A model generated the notes under the pieces. The model did no database searches. It saw nothing but the letters and a program-made list of their open reading frames with translations, and had not been told where the DNA came from. The position numbers and the translations under genes were made by a program. From assembly GCA_905178155.1 (NCBI GenBank), contig CAJINV010000003.1, positions 2,893,715 to 2,957,714 on the forward strand: a stretch of DNA of 64,000 bases. The letters run 5' to 3'. Source of the stretch: Amoebophrya sp. A120. Lineage: Eukaryota > Sar > Dinophyceae > Syndiniales > Amoebophryaceae. Shown in pieces: positions 22,462-32,216 of this stretch (positions are counted from its first letter, which is position 1; each line of letters opens with the position of its first letter).

Positions 22462-24021
22462 GGGGAAATTCAGCTAGGCGGAAAACTGACAGCAGAATAT
22501 TACTCAAACAACTGGGATGACTTGTCGCGGCCAACTAATAGGCACTGTTATTAAGGCACAAGGGCTATTACTATTTGTTGAAAAACTAAAGTACGACTAC
22601 GCGTGGAATTGTACACAAATATTCAAAACTGAAAATAGCCTCGCACAAGCGAGAAAAACTTGGTAGAGCGTACTTCTAAATTACTGCAGGGCCTACGAGG
22701 TAAAACTCTACTCAGATGAATCTTCGAAAAAGGTAACTTATAGACATGGTTGTTGGTGAGACAAATGAGTCCAGAGGACAAAACAAATGTATATGCGTCT
22801 GCGAGTAAATGAAATTCACATTCACATTTCTTTGGAGGCAACTAGGAGAAGATTCATTTTGCCAGAAAGGTCACAATTCTTCTTCGACCCCAATTTGTGT
22901 ATTTTCGGAAGGTTAATTCATTTGATTTGCAAGATAGGGATCCGCGCACTGCTGCCGCTAGCCGAAGTGCTGTCGGCTACTTTTCTCTATTATTTCAGGC
23001 GCAGCTACTAAAATCTTGCTCCTGGTGGCGACTTCGTCTTTTACTTTTTTGAGTGCAAACCGATAGCTCGTCCGTTAGATCTTGTCTGATCATGGCGTAC
23101 CGAAGTAGATGAACTACCATCAATAGTATTCGTCCACATGATACCGAGTTCATCTAATGTGATCATGCCTTTTCTTTCAGCTCTTGCTTGCGATACTCGG
23201 AGGATACTACCTGCAACATCGCTTGGTGATTGCAGCTGCGTCGATCTCGATCATCATAAAAATCCGGCAAACCGATACGCACCGATCTTTTTCTACAAAT
23301 CGATATCTTTCTAGTGTGCTGTGAGTTCGATCAACGAGAACCCAACTGTCATAATCAGTAACTCTATCATCATTTGCGCAGCGTACTACAACGAACGTTA
23401 CTATTGCATCGAGCAATAGATTGTCGCGCTTTTTCCACAAATTCAGGTGCTCGCTCTACACAGCAAAAGTAAAAAATTAGACAATACTTCGCTGCAATTT
23501 CCTGCCACTTGCTGTCAACTCTGGCGTCCTGGTTTCGTATTTAGCAGAAGGGGAGCCATCCTCTCGTTGGTCTGCCAGCGGCTGCTTCAGTTCAAAGATC
23601 ATGTTCGGAAATAAATGCTTCAAGGGAGTGGCGATGACGCGGCGCGACGCGAAAAAACTCACTGTTCTGCGAGTGCGGCTCGGAAAATGGAAATGCAAAA
23701 ATTCAAGCGGAAGACTGGTCGTTACATTCTACCGCCGAGGGTGGAGAAAGCGGACACATGTATGTTTGTGTTGCAGAAGTTGATGCAGAAACACGCACTA
23801 AACAACTGTGAAGAAACGGTAACGAACAACATGATACGGTAGACATTTTTTTTACAGAAACTAAGTACATTCATCGAGTGCACAGGCAGCCCTACCTTTT
23901 GTCTTTCTCTGTACAACTATATGCATTTACATTCCAGTATCTAACTACTATATTTATGACATTGCAATGGATCAGACGAAGCTCAACCACACAAGTGAAA
24001 GAAAGCGGAAGCGCAAGCTGC
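22462..24021. other. Intergenic, no supported gene
   Basis: The minus frame 23698-23480 (ends KLQRSIV then stop) has coding-like composition, but no exon partner or domain was found. The remainder is AT-rich with short ORFs only. Confidence 0.35.
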
Positions 24022-24023
24022 GA

Positions 24024-24735
24024 CTACACTGGCGCAGTGCAACGGGGATCTTCACACATAGAGTCTTTTTTTGTGAAACATGCAAATGGAATTTTGCATG
24101 AAAACAGAGACTGGGGATCTTCACACATAAAAACTGCAGAAAAATGCGGAGACGAGCATGCAGAACACGCAGTTAAAGAAGTAGAGCTGCAATCCCGGCC
24201 AACCGAGTGAAGGTGTCGATCGTGTACCTTGGAGGTGAAGCACAACTACGTTGTTACATACAACATGAGGCTTTGCAAACCCCAATCACGAGTGCAATGC
24301 AGATGCAGCGTAAAAAAGTAGTAAGTACTATAATATGTGGATGATTCTAAATGATTTCTGTTGCGTCCTCTCGAGAAGCTCCTTCAAAACAAGCACTCAC
24401 TTTTTGCCTGCTACTTCTGCGTGGCTGTTTGATTGGCTCACTCTTCGCACCCAAAAGTGCGCGCGGCGCATTGTTAGAGACCTATCAGTGGCAGACAGCG
24501 AAGGGAGGACCTCAGGCAAACCCCTTGCCTGCGCAGCCGGACTTGCAGCACGGAGGGCAAACCATGCCTCTTTCTCGGTCGAGCCCTTTGCAACTTGTGC
24601 GTTTCCACGACGATTCTGGAGATTCACGGCGTTGCGCACGTCTGTGTCCTCATCCGCTTCAAAGGGTTGCAGTACCTCCACGGATTTACTGGGCCAAACG
24701 GCCTGAAAAAGCGCACAGGCGGCGATCTTTACCAT
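24024..24735 (-). CDS. Possible small secreted protein (2 exons, 165 aa)
   Basis: Exon 1 24735-24401 starts at an ATG with a short hydrophobic N-terminus (MVKIAACALFQAVW) that could be a signal peptide, and ends at GTGAGTGC. Exon 2 24186-24024 follows GATTGCAG; together they make 498 nt in one frame. The C-terminal part is Cys/Ser-rich and carries MCEDP twice, because the DNA there holds a 17-bp direct repeat around a hairpin. No family is recognised. If the hairpin is an inserted element, the true C-terminus may differ. Confidence 0.3.
24044..24129. repeat. 52-bp hairpin flanked by 17-bp direct repeats (mini-element)
   Basis: GGGGATCTTCACACATA occurs at 24044-24060 and 24113-24129. Between the copies lies a 52-bp imperfect palindrome whose arms read GAGTCTTTTTTTGTG...CATGCAAA and, on the opposite strand, AGTCTCTGTTTTCATGCAAA. 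Its size and structure resemble a very small non-autonomous insertion, although 17 bp would be long for a target-site duplication. Confidence 0.7.
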
Positions 24736-25041
24736 TTTGGGCTGTCTCCGATTGTGCACCTTCGTTTTGATTTTGTTTTTTTTCTTTTGATTTAGTGTTA
24801 GACTTGCAATCATGTCCGGAAAGGAACTAAATCGGGTAGCTGGTTGTCAACAGCTGCTGCCCCGAGGCTACAGAGACCAACTTGAACTTTTCGTCAAGTA
24901 TCACGACGATTTTGCTTGTTCGATCTCCGGTAATATCGGCAGATACGCAAATTCGTGAGAATAAAAAAGGCATTTATCGTTCATTAATGATCTGCTCCGT
25001 AGATGTTGAATGGATGTCAACCGAAAAGGTCAAGGAAAAAG
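24736..25041. other. Short intergenic gap
   Basis: About 300 bp downstream of the giant ORF's stop codon. Nothing recognised. Confidence 0.4.
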
Positions 25042-28000
25042 TTATATTTCAAGAAGATAATATACCATGCTCGCGACAAGAGCTTCAAAGTCCAGGGTCG
25101 CGCAACAGGAACTGCACTCCCGACAGGTGCGAACGAGTGCAAGAGCGGCAGCGACTACGGTTTCGGGCTCTCCCTTCGCCGTTTGCCAGAACGCCTGGCC
25201 GCCCGTCAAAAAGCTCGAAAGCAAAGCCGCATCCTGTTCCGTCGTTCCGTGCAGTGCCTTCCCAACGGCTTGCCTGCCCCAGCGGCGTACCCAAGGATCC
25301 GCGTGGCCAAACGAAAAGTCGACGATGGGCCTCAGAAATCTCTCCGGTTGCGCAACTCCTCTTTCGAAAGCTCGCAGGCTGCTGCGCACGGTCTGGAGGC
25401 GGACCGTTTTCATCTTTGGGTCGAGGTTGAGTAACAACGCCCTTGCGAGTGGCTCGGGCAGGGGACTCGGCAAAGACACTGCGCAGGCGTAGGAGACGCT
25501 CTCGTTGTCCGTCGTGGCAAGCACCTCAGTCGCCCACTTGCCGCCCAACCGCCAACGCGCCATGATCCGACACGCCATGACTCTTAGATTTTCGGGCTCC
25601 GAGGCACTTTTTGCAATCCGTTCGAGGATCGGCAGAAACTGGAGCTGGAGATTCTCGGAGACTTTCGCTGGCGGCGCCCGCGCAAGAATTCGCAGCCCGC
25701 GGGTCTTCACTTTCAGCGCAGATGTGAGAAGACGGTACAGGACGAGTTCTTTCAGCACCTGCTCTTCCAGATCGCCCGCGTTAATTTCCGGCACCGCATC
25801 AAGAAACGCGGCGAACCGTGTCTCCTCGGTGAGCTCCGCGCCGTCGTCGGGCGAGACCGCCTCGTCGACCGCTCGTCCAACGAGCAATTGTGCGACTTCC
25901 CTCACGTGAGAGCCGGTCCGGAGGAGTGCTCCGGCGACAAAGAGCCCCAGGTCGCCGTGCAAGCGGTGGAGGTCGTGATTGGGAGAGTCCACCAGCACGC
26001 GGAAGAGGTACTCGTATATGTCGCTCGGTTTGCATTCCCCCGAGACCTCGATGCCGACACTGGTCACGGTGGTTCGGGTCGTAGATGCCGAAGGAGCCTG
26101 CTGATGTCCCGCCGCTACTTCTCGGGACGGAAGAATCGTTGCAGCAAAGCCGACCAGCTGCTGCACCTCCTCCACGCACGAATCACGATCGCCGCAGGGC
26201 GGATTAGGATCGTCCTTATCTATCTGCTGAAAGGTAAAATTGATGAAACTCGCGCGAATCGACTTTTGGAGCACCTCGCAACGAAAGAATTCCTGCACCA
26301 CTTTTCGCGTTTCATCGTCAAACCCTGCCTCCGCGGACGCTGTGACTTTGCGCAGTATCGCGGACCGAACCCGTGGCCGGCCGCGTTTCCCCGGTCGCTC
26401 TTCGCGCAAGCGTTCGTAAACTGCAACGAGCGCCGCGGGTCGAAACACGCCCAAAAACTCAACTATCTGAATCGCGACGAAGTCCACGACATCGTCCCAC
26501 CATCGGCTGTTCAACTTCGTAATAAGACTCTCCGCCAGAGCCTCCGTGTCCTCTGTTGCATCAGCAGTTCTCGCGAGAACCGCCAAAGCAGCTCCCAAAT
26601 GTTGCGCTATGTCGGCTTGTGCGACCACAAGATCGTGGCTACCAGCGTCGCTGTCTGCAGCAGGAGCAGCTCCGGTAGTTGCAACACCACGTACTTGCTT
26701 GTCAACATCAATTCTCTGGAGAAGCGACTGCGCATGCTGCTGCACCAAGTCAACTATCGCGGAATGCCGCCCTGCGTAGATGAAGAGGTCGACCGTTCTC
26801 GGCAATTGCGGAAGGAATCGGGACTGAAAAATGCTCAGCCCGAAGTGGCTCCACGCACTCTCGGCCGCGCGGCGCCGAACAGAGGCAGCCTGCTTCGGCA
26901 CCTGTTCTACCACCTCCACCAAAACTTTGCCATCCAGTACCTGCAGGAGTGACTCAGCGGCGCACTGGGGCCGTCGGGCTACGCTGTCTTCGGCTTTTGC
27001 AAGTTCGCCCGGAGCGAGCACATACAATTCGCGGTCCTCATGATACTTCGAATTTTCAGCGCAGGCAGTAGATCGTAGTTGCAGAGGATTCCCCGAAAAA
27101 GAGGTCGACGGCTCCTCTGTGGTCGTGGTGCGCCAAATTTGGCGGAGTACGTGATCCTCCTGTGTCAAATCCAGTTGTTGGTACTCCAACGCGATTGTTT
27201 CCGGCACTTCGTCCGAACCAAGCGCTTCTGTTTCTGGAAAGAGCGTGCCCAAATAGTAGGAGAGCAAGGTTGATGTACTGGTTTCCTGTTGGGCCGCGAA
27301 GTCGTCCGCAGCGAGCACTTTGGCGAGGAGCCGCTGTTGATGCGACAAGGAGAACGAGCTAACCACCGGCTTGCGGCGGTCGTTTCTTGGAAACGCATGC
27401 AGCTCGAATGCATCGGCCAGGATGCGTCGGATAGCCTGCAGCGTGTGTTTGTCCTGCTGCAAGGCCCCGCGAGGCGAGCTGCTTTGGAAAGAAGCCACAA
27501 CGCCGGCGAGGTTCGGGTTTCTGCGCAAAACACCGGTGAGCGAAGCCTGATAAACCGGATTCCAATCGGTGCGCTCCGCGAGAGAAGCGAAGCACTTCTG
27601 GCTGATCTGCGCTTTGTTTGCGCCAGCTACGTGCGCTGCTCCCTGGTACGCGCTTGTTGTTGCGCTCTGCTCTACACAATTCCAGAACACCAACTCAAAC
27701 GCGTTTGCGTCTTCCAGCGACACTCCCTCGGTTGGCAACCATGACGGGACAGTTCTGGCCCCAGCGCCTTGTTCACTGGATCTCTTGTGCTGTTGGTCAA
27801 CACTAGTACTACTCCCGCGCAAATACTGGTACACCGCGACAGCAGCGGAGGTAGGCGGGTTGTCGCGAGCGTGCATTTGCTGACGCTGTTCCTGTTTTGC
27901 ATCTTCATCTTTTCGCACAAGCTCGCGCAAAGCGAGAGCGGACTGTGTCCAGGTCGCGCTAACATCGCCTTCGGTTGCGCCACTTCGCCGCACGAGTGCG

Positions 28001-31000
28001 CCAACTCGGTCAGCTTCCCCCCGGGCCACGACAGCCAGGTTTGCCGATTGCACGGCGTCAAGCCAAACTTTTAGGTACTCCTGGGCACTCTTTCGAGCGC
28101 TCGGTGCCCACACTGTTTCCAAATCATCATCCGGTGTGCGCTTCACCAGCGCCGCGGCGGGATCGGCACTTACCAAAACGTCATGCACTTCGAGTGGCAA
28201 CTCAACGACAGGACCAGTAGCCTTGCTTTCTAGTACTACTGAGATTCCTGTTGTACTAGGCCTGCCGCCGACAGTGCCGTGGCTGGGTGCCGCGGGAGAT
28301 GTTGTTGTTGGTCCCCACAACAACTCCGCCTTGGTCTGTTCATCCAAGAGCGTGCAGGCCGCTCGGCGGATAACTCTTCCGTACGTCTCGCAGCGAGACT
28401 CCGGGCAGATGTTCTGCGCAAACGGCCCCTCGGCGGGCTGCGGAGAGGCCGCACAGACCTTGCGAAGTGTACGAAACATCTCCCGACTGTCTTCTCGGCT
28501 CGCCAGGTCAGGGCAGCGGCCACGAATCGTCTCCATCAATACTAACAAAAGGTCGAGGAGTCGCAGAGACTCCTTCAACGCCGGCAGGCGCAACTCCACT
28601 GCGCGCGCGGGCATCAACAACTCTTGCTCCTCTTCGGTCTGCGTCGCAGGCGACAACACCAGTAGGGGCGAAGTGGTTCCGATGCGTTCCACGATATTCG
28701 CAAGCACCACGCGCTTGATCTTCGTAATTTCGTGTTCATATCCTGGCCTTTTCTGCGGTCGTCCGTAATTCGGCACGATTTTCCCGAACGCCGCCATGAA
28801 CATAGCGACGTAGTTCCGCGCAGCAGCGTGACTCGCAGCCGGTACCAGCGCAGCAGGTTCCTGCGCGAACAAGTCATAATTGTCCGCCTTCGCCAGGCCT
28901 TGCAGTGCCTTTACGACGCCAATCTCATCGTGCATCGCGCGGCCCATGTAGCCGAGACACTTGTCCACTTCCAGCGCAATTTTTCCATGGTGTATGATCT
29001 CAGCGGCGTTGGGAAGAAAGAAACTGCCCGGATGCTTCTTCCACACCTCTGTCAGTTGCACCGGAGACACGCGGCTGCGGGCCACGGCTTGCGTGGCCAA
29101 GCCGCGGATCTGCGGCTCCTCAAGCATGGCGAATACCGCCTGCCCTAACGGTGCTGCGGTGGAGGAAAGGGGCTCCTCGAGAAACGGAAGGTGCTCCAGC
29201 ATCAGCACAATCTTCAAATACCCCGCTTTGTTCATACCCTTTGTTGCTGCCGGCGTGGCGAAATGCTCCACGTTGCCCAGTGCCGCAGCACACCGCGCCA
29301 TCGTGCGGCGGAACAACAACCGTCGCGCGGCGTGGGGTTTATCTACCCGCGTGATTTCCTCCCGCAACCGGTCAAACAACTTGATCTCGTTGAACAGAAT
29401 GTGGCGCACCTTTTCGTCGTGCCGCATCCACAGGCCAAACAGCCTGCAGACCCCGTTCTTCAGCCCGAGGCTCATGTCCTCTCCGATGACGCTGGTGATG
29501 ACGGAGGTCACCAGACGCAAAAGGACGCTGCTCAACCCACCGACCGCAGCGGTATCTGCCTCGAGATCGAAGTGGGGAGTGACCACGTGCACCCGCGCGA
29601 GGGTCTCGATCAACGCGAGGAGCGGAAGCGTGCTAGCTGCGTCGCGCGGCCGCATGAGGTTGCTCAGCGGCTCCGAGGAAATGCGATCCACGAGCAGTTG
29701 CAGGAGGCTCTGAAAATGCCGCTTCTGCATCTGCGAGGCCCGAGACAGACACTGTGTCCACTGCAACGCAAGCGACGCTTTCTCGCTGGCTGGATCGAAC
29801 AAATGGTGCGCGTAGGTGACGGCGGTATTTCCGGAGCCCCCGAAGGAAAGCTTCCTCGGGGCGGCTGCGTCACAGCGCGGCTGCACTTTGTGAATGTTGC
29901 CAGAGGACGCTGTTGAACTAGTAACAGACTGCAACTCGCCACTGTGGTCCCTCTTTTTGCTCTCGCTGGCGACCGTTGTCTGCTGAAAGGAAGAATGTAA
30001 TCCGGCTGTTTCCGACGTTCCGGCACCAGAGTGCTCGTGGTGATCCGCCTGCGCGGCGCTCGAAATTATAAACGTCAGACCCTTCAACGCGGCTGCCCGC
30101 ACCATGGGGCTCGGGTCCTTTTCGTACAGGGGTAAGAGTAGCCGCTTCCGACGAGCGCCCTGTGCCACCAGCATGAGCCGAATGAGCTCACAGCCTGCTG
30201 CACGAAGATTTGGATTCCTCTCCTGCAAAAGATCGATCGCCAGTGTTAGATCGGCCAGGTCTAGAATCCTCCTCATTGCCAGCGCCTCCAAACGAAACTC
30301 GCGATCCTGCAAAAGCAGCTTCAGACCCTGGCGGTCTTTCAAACCGTGCAGCACTACGTCTTCCGCCACTTTTATTTCCTCCTGTTGCTCACCCGGGTTG
30401 CTGTGCTCGTACGAAAAACGCAACAGATTCTTCCTGCCCTCGAGAAAAATTGGCAGGTATTTCGCTACCAACGTAGGATCCCGCAAGGCCTGCAGCACGC
30501 GCATTGCCGCCAGGCGGTCCTGCCGCTCCGACGATCGAAGCCACGGAGTGAGATCAAATGAAGGCGTCACGACTGTGGAGTCCGGTTCTTGACCAGAATC
30601 ATTGGCCGAATCCCCAGCATCTTTGTCTTTCACGTCCGAAGGAAATAGCTGCTCCATGCGTCTTTGCACGTCTGCCGGTATTTGCTGCCGCAGCTCTGAT
30701 ATTATGGATCGCTGGCTGCTCGACGTGGGAGTCGTCGAACTGCTTTTTTCCTCAGAAACAGTTTCCGCAGGAGCGGTCGCATGCTCTACTGGGATAGCAG
30801 TTTCCTCCGAGGCCTTCTCTTCCTGCGCCACAGTCGGTGCCCCGCGGTCGTGAAGACCAGTCGTCACACCACCGCCCAGCAACTTAGCATTGGATGCTTC
30901 AGCCTCAGAAGTTTCAACACCCGCGGGCTGCTCTTTCTGGTTGATAAGTGAAAGAGCTGCAGGGGCGCTGTCTCTGGCAGAAGCATCTACATGATCTTGC

Positions 31001-31293
31001 GCATCCTCCTCCTCTGCACTTCTGCTACCCGGCGAGCCGCCGACGGGCTCCGGGTTTCGGTGCACAAAATTCAAGTGCACAAAGTAGGACTCAATGTCAC
31101 TGTAGGTCGGGAGATGCTCCATCTGCATGTGGTATGTCGAGATCGTTGCGTACAGTGCCACAACGGAAAACAAAAACACAAGTGCCACAGCGATCCATCT
31201 TTTAGCACCACCCGAACGTGGCTCGCGCTCCTTTTGCAAACACGGGAAAACAAACTTAGCGCACAGCGCCAAGTTGGACGTCGGCCGCATCAT
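25042..31293 (-). CDS. Giant intronless membrane-anchored alpha-helical-repeat protein (2,083 aa)
   Basis: One uninterrupted ORF of 6,252 nt, with Met-Met at 31293/31290. A short basic cytosolic N-terminus precedes one TM anchor (RWIAVALVFLFSVVALYATI, about residues 32-51), giving a type II topology. Residues ~60-250 are acidic, Ser/Ala-rich and disordered. From ~residue 260 to the end the chain is a succession of amphipathic helices with HEAT/ARM-like spacing (for example DRLAAMRVLQALRDPTLVAKY, PNLRAAGCELIRLMLVAQG, SPMVRAAALKGLTFIISS, and late units such as NLRVMACRIMARWRLGG). No catalytic motif was seen. A scaffold role on the lumenal or extracellular side is inferred. The lack of introns over 6.25 kb contrasts with the multi-exon neighbours. 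Confidence 0.75.
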   Translation of the reverse strand: MMRPTSNLALCAKFVFPCLQKEREPRSGGAKRWIAVALVFLFSVVALYATISTYHMQMEHLPTYSDIESYFVHLNFVHRNPEPVGGSPGSRSAEEEDAQDHVDASARDSAPAALSLINQKEQPAGVETSEAEASNAKLLGGGVTTGLHDRGAPTVAQEEKASEETAIPVEHATAPAETVSEEKSSSTTPTSSSQRSIISELRQQIPADVQRRMEQLFPSDVKDKDAGDSANDSGQEPDSTVVTPSFDLTPWLRSSERQDRLAAMRVLQALRDPTLVAKYLPIFLEGRKNLLRFSYEHSNPGEQQEEIKVAEDVVLHGLKDRQGLKLLLQDREFRLEALAMRRILDLADLTLAIDLLQERNPNLRAAGCELIRLMLVAQGARRKRLLLPLYEKDPSPMVRAAALKGLTFIISSAAQADHHEHSGAGTSETAGLHSSFQQTTVASESKKRDHSGELQSVTSSTASSGNIHKVQPRCDAAAPRKLSFGGSGNTAVTYAHHLFDPASEKASLALQWTQCLSRASQMQKRHFQSLLQLLVDRISSEPLSNLMRPRDAASTLPLLALIETLARVHVVTPHFDLEADTAAVGGLSSVLLRLVTSVITSVIGEDMSLGLKNGVCRLFGLWMRHDEKVRHILFNEIKLFDRLREEITRVDKPHAARRLLFRRTMARCAAALGNVEHFATPAATKGMNKAGYLKIVLMLEHLPFLEEPLSSTAAPLGQAVFAMLEEPQIRGLATQAVARSRVSPVQLTEVWKKHPGSFFLPNAAEIIHHGKIALEVDKCLGYMGRAMHDEIGVVKALQGLAKADNYDLFAQEPAALVPAASHAAARNYVAMFMAAFGKIVPNYGRPQKRPGYEHEITKIKRVVLANIVERIGTTSPLLVLSPATQTEEEQELLMPARAVELRLPALKESLRLLDLLLVLMETIRGRCPDLASREDSREMFRTLRKVCAASPQPAEGPFAQNICPESRCETYGRVIRRAACTLLDEQTKAELLWGPTTTSPAAPSHGTVGGRPSTTGISVVLESKATGPVVELPLEVHDVLVSADPAAALVKRTPDDDLETVWAPSARKSAQEYLKVWLDAVQSANLAVVARGEADRVGALVRRSGATEGDVSATWTQSALALRELVRKDEDAKQEQRQQMHARDNPPTSAAVAVYQYLRGSSTSVDQQHKRSSEQGAGARTVPSWLPTEGVSLEDANAFELVFWNCVEQSATTSAYQGAAHVAGANKAQISQKCFASLAERTDWNPVYQASLTGVLRRNPNLAGVVASFQSSSPRGALQQDKHTLQAIRRILADAFELHAFPRNDRRKPVVSSFSLSHQQRLLAKVLAADDFAAQQETSTSTLLSYYLGTLFPETEALGSDEVPETIALEYQQLDLTQEDHVLRQIWRTTTTEEPSTSFSGNPLQLRSTACAENSKYHEDRELYVLAPGELAKAEDSVARRPQCAAESLLQVLDGKVLVEVVEQVPKQAASVRRRAAESAWSHFGLSIFQSRFLPQLPRTVDLFIYAGRHSAIVDLVQQHAQSLLQRIDVDKQVRGVATTGAAPAADSDAGSHDLVVAQADIAQHLGAALAVLARTADATEDTEALAESLITKLNSRWWDDVVDFVAIQIVEFLGVFRPAALVAVYERLREERPGKRGRPRVRSAILRKVTASAEAGFDDETRKVVQEFFRCEVLQKSIRASFINFTFQQIDKDDPNPPCGDRDSCVEEVQQLVGFAATILPSREVAAGHQQAPSASTTRTTVTSVGIEVSGECKPSDIYEYLFRVLVDSPNHDLHRLHGDLGLFVAGALLRTGSHVREVAQLLVGRAVDEAVSPDDGAELTEETRFAAFLDAVPEINAGDLEEQVLKELVLYRLLTSALKVKTRGLRILARAPPAKVSENLQLQFLPILERIAKSASEPENLRVMACRIMARWRLGGKWATEVLATTDNESVSYACAVSLPSPLPEPLARALLLNLDPKMKTVRLQTVRSSLRAFERGVAQPERFLRPIVDFSFGHADPWVRRWGRQAVGKALHGTTEQDAALLSSFLTGGQAFWQTAKGEPETVVAAALALVRTCRECSSCCATLDFEALVASMVYYLLEI

Positions 31294-31476
31294 GCTGTGC
31301 CAGTCGGAGGTGCGTTCCTGCGTATAATCCGGACGATCCGGAACTCGAACTTCACTGATTCCACGATCTATGTTTCACTTTCCTGCCTCCTGCGCCTGTC
31401 CTCCGTGTCTGGCTTCAACTTCAACAAAGTGAGCAGAATTGCGTTGTGTTTATTCGAAGCAGGGCGACACCGTCTT

Positions 31477-31773
31477 CTACGGGGGAAGCGCCCAGCGCTC
31501 TCGGCTGAATTCCGGGTCAACATCGGGGAATGCGTCACAGACAGACTGCAGCTGCCCGCAGGCCTGAGGAACTTCGACTTTGGATACTACGCCTGCTTTC
31601 TTGCTCTTCTTCGCAGTCACGTCAAGCAGCAGCTCCTCTTTGTCCATCATCAGGCTCTCTATCACTTCGCGCTGCTGGTCCCAGGGAAACATTGCGTAGT
31701 ACACAACACCCCACAAGGAGCACAGAAAGATAAACCCCCCTAGGAGAAACCGAAAATTACGTCCGGACGCCAT
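31477..31773 (-). CDS. Small single-pass membrane protein (98 aa)
   Basis: ATG at 31773. The N-terminus MASGRNFRF leads into one hydrophobic helix (LLGGFIFLCSLWGVVYYAMF), followed by a charged helix (DQQREVIESLMMDKEELLLD) and a short tail with two Cys. The ORF continues upstream to 31878 with another hydrophobic stretch, but the 31773 Met gives a simpler signal-anchor protein. This small one-helix-plus-coil plan resembles mitochondrial assembly factors or respiratory-complex accessory subunits, but I cannot name a family. Confidence 0.5.
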   Translation of the reverse strand: MASGRNFRFLLGGFIFLCSLWGVVYYAMFPWDQQREVIESLMMDKEELLLDVTAKKSKKAGVVSKVEVPQACGQLQSVCDAFPDVDPEFSRERWALPP

Positions 31774-32216
31774 TATAATCGTGCAGCTTTTTTCTTGAAA
31801 TCCAGCAAAAGCGGACTCGAATCCATTCGAAGGAATGTGAAAGACGGAAACAATGCACGCAAGATAAACCAAATCCAAAAGGAAAAGAGTTCAATTTTCA
31901 ATTTCAAAAAATAAAAAAATCCTGATAAAGATACAGGCAAAGCACGAAAACGACCCTGAGAAGAACGATTTTCTGCACTCCGGCACGGGCTTGGAACACG
32001 CCAATCATGTTATGGCACACTGCTGGTCGTGTTGTCCTTGCACTGCCTATACGCCTGTGCATCATTTTCGCATTTGTCATCTTGTCGGACTGGCGGTCCT
32101 CCCTAGATTTCCTTGGTGTTCGTTTCGACATCGACGCAGCAGTAGTTCTTGAGTAAGTAGCGCCCTTAATAGGAAGCAACTTATTTTTCAAATCAACACA
32201 AAAGCTTCCAGGCGGC
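31774..32216. other. Intergenic, nothing recognised
   Basis: Gap between the small membrane protein and the glycosyltransferase stop. The minus frame 32254-31904 overlaps the glycosyltransferase 3' end and shows no domain. Confidence 0.4.

Noticed and set aside
25888-26952. 354-codon plus-strand ORF
   Set aside because: Shadow of the 6.25 kb minus-strand ORF, without domain signal.
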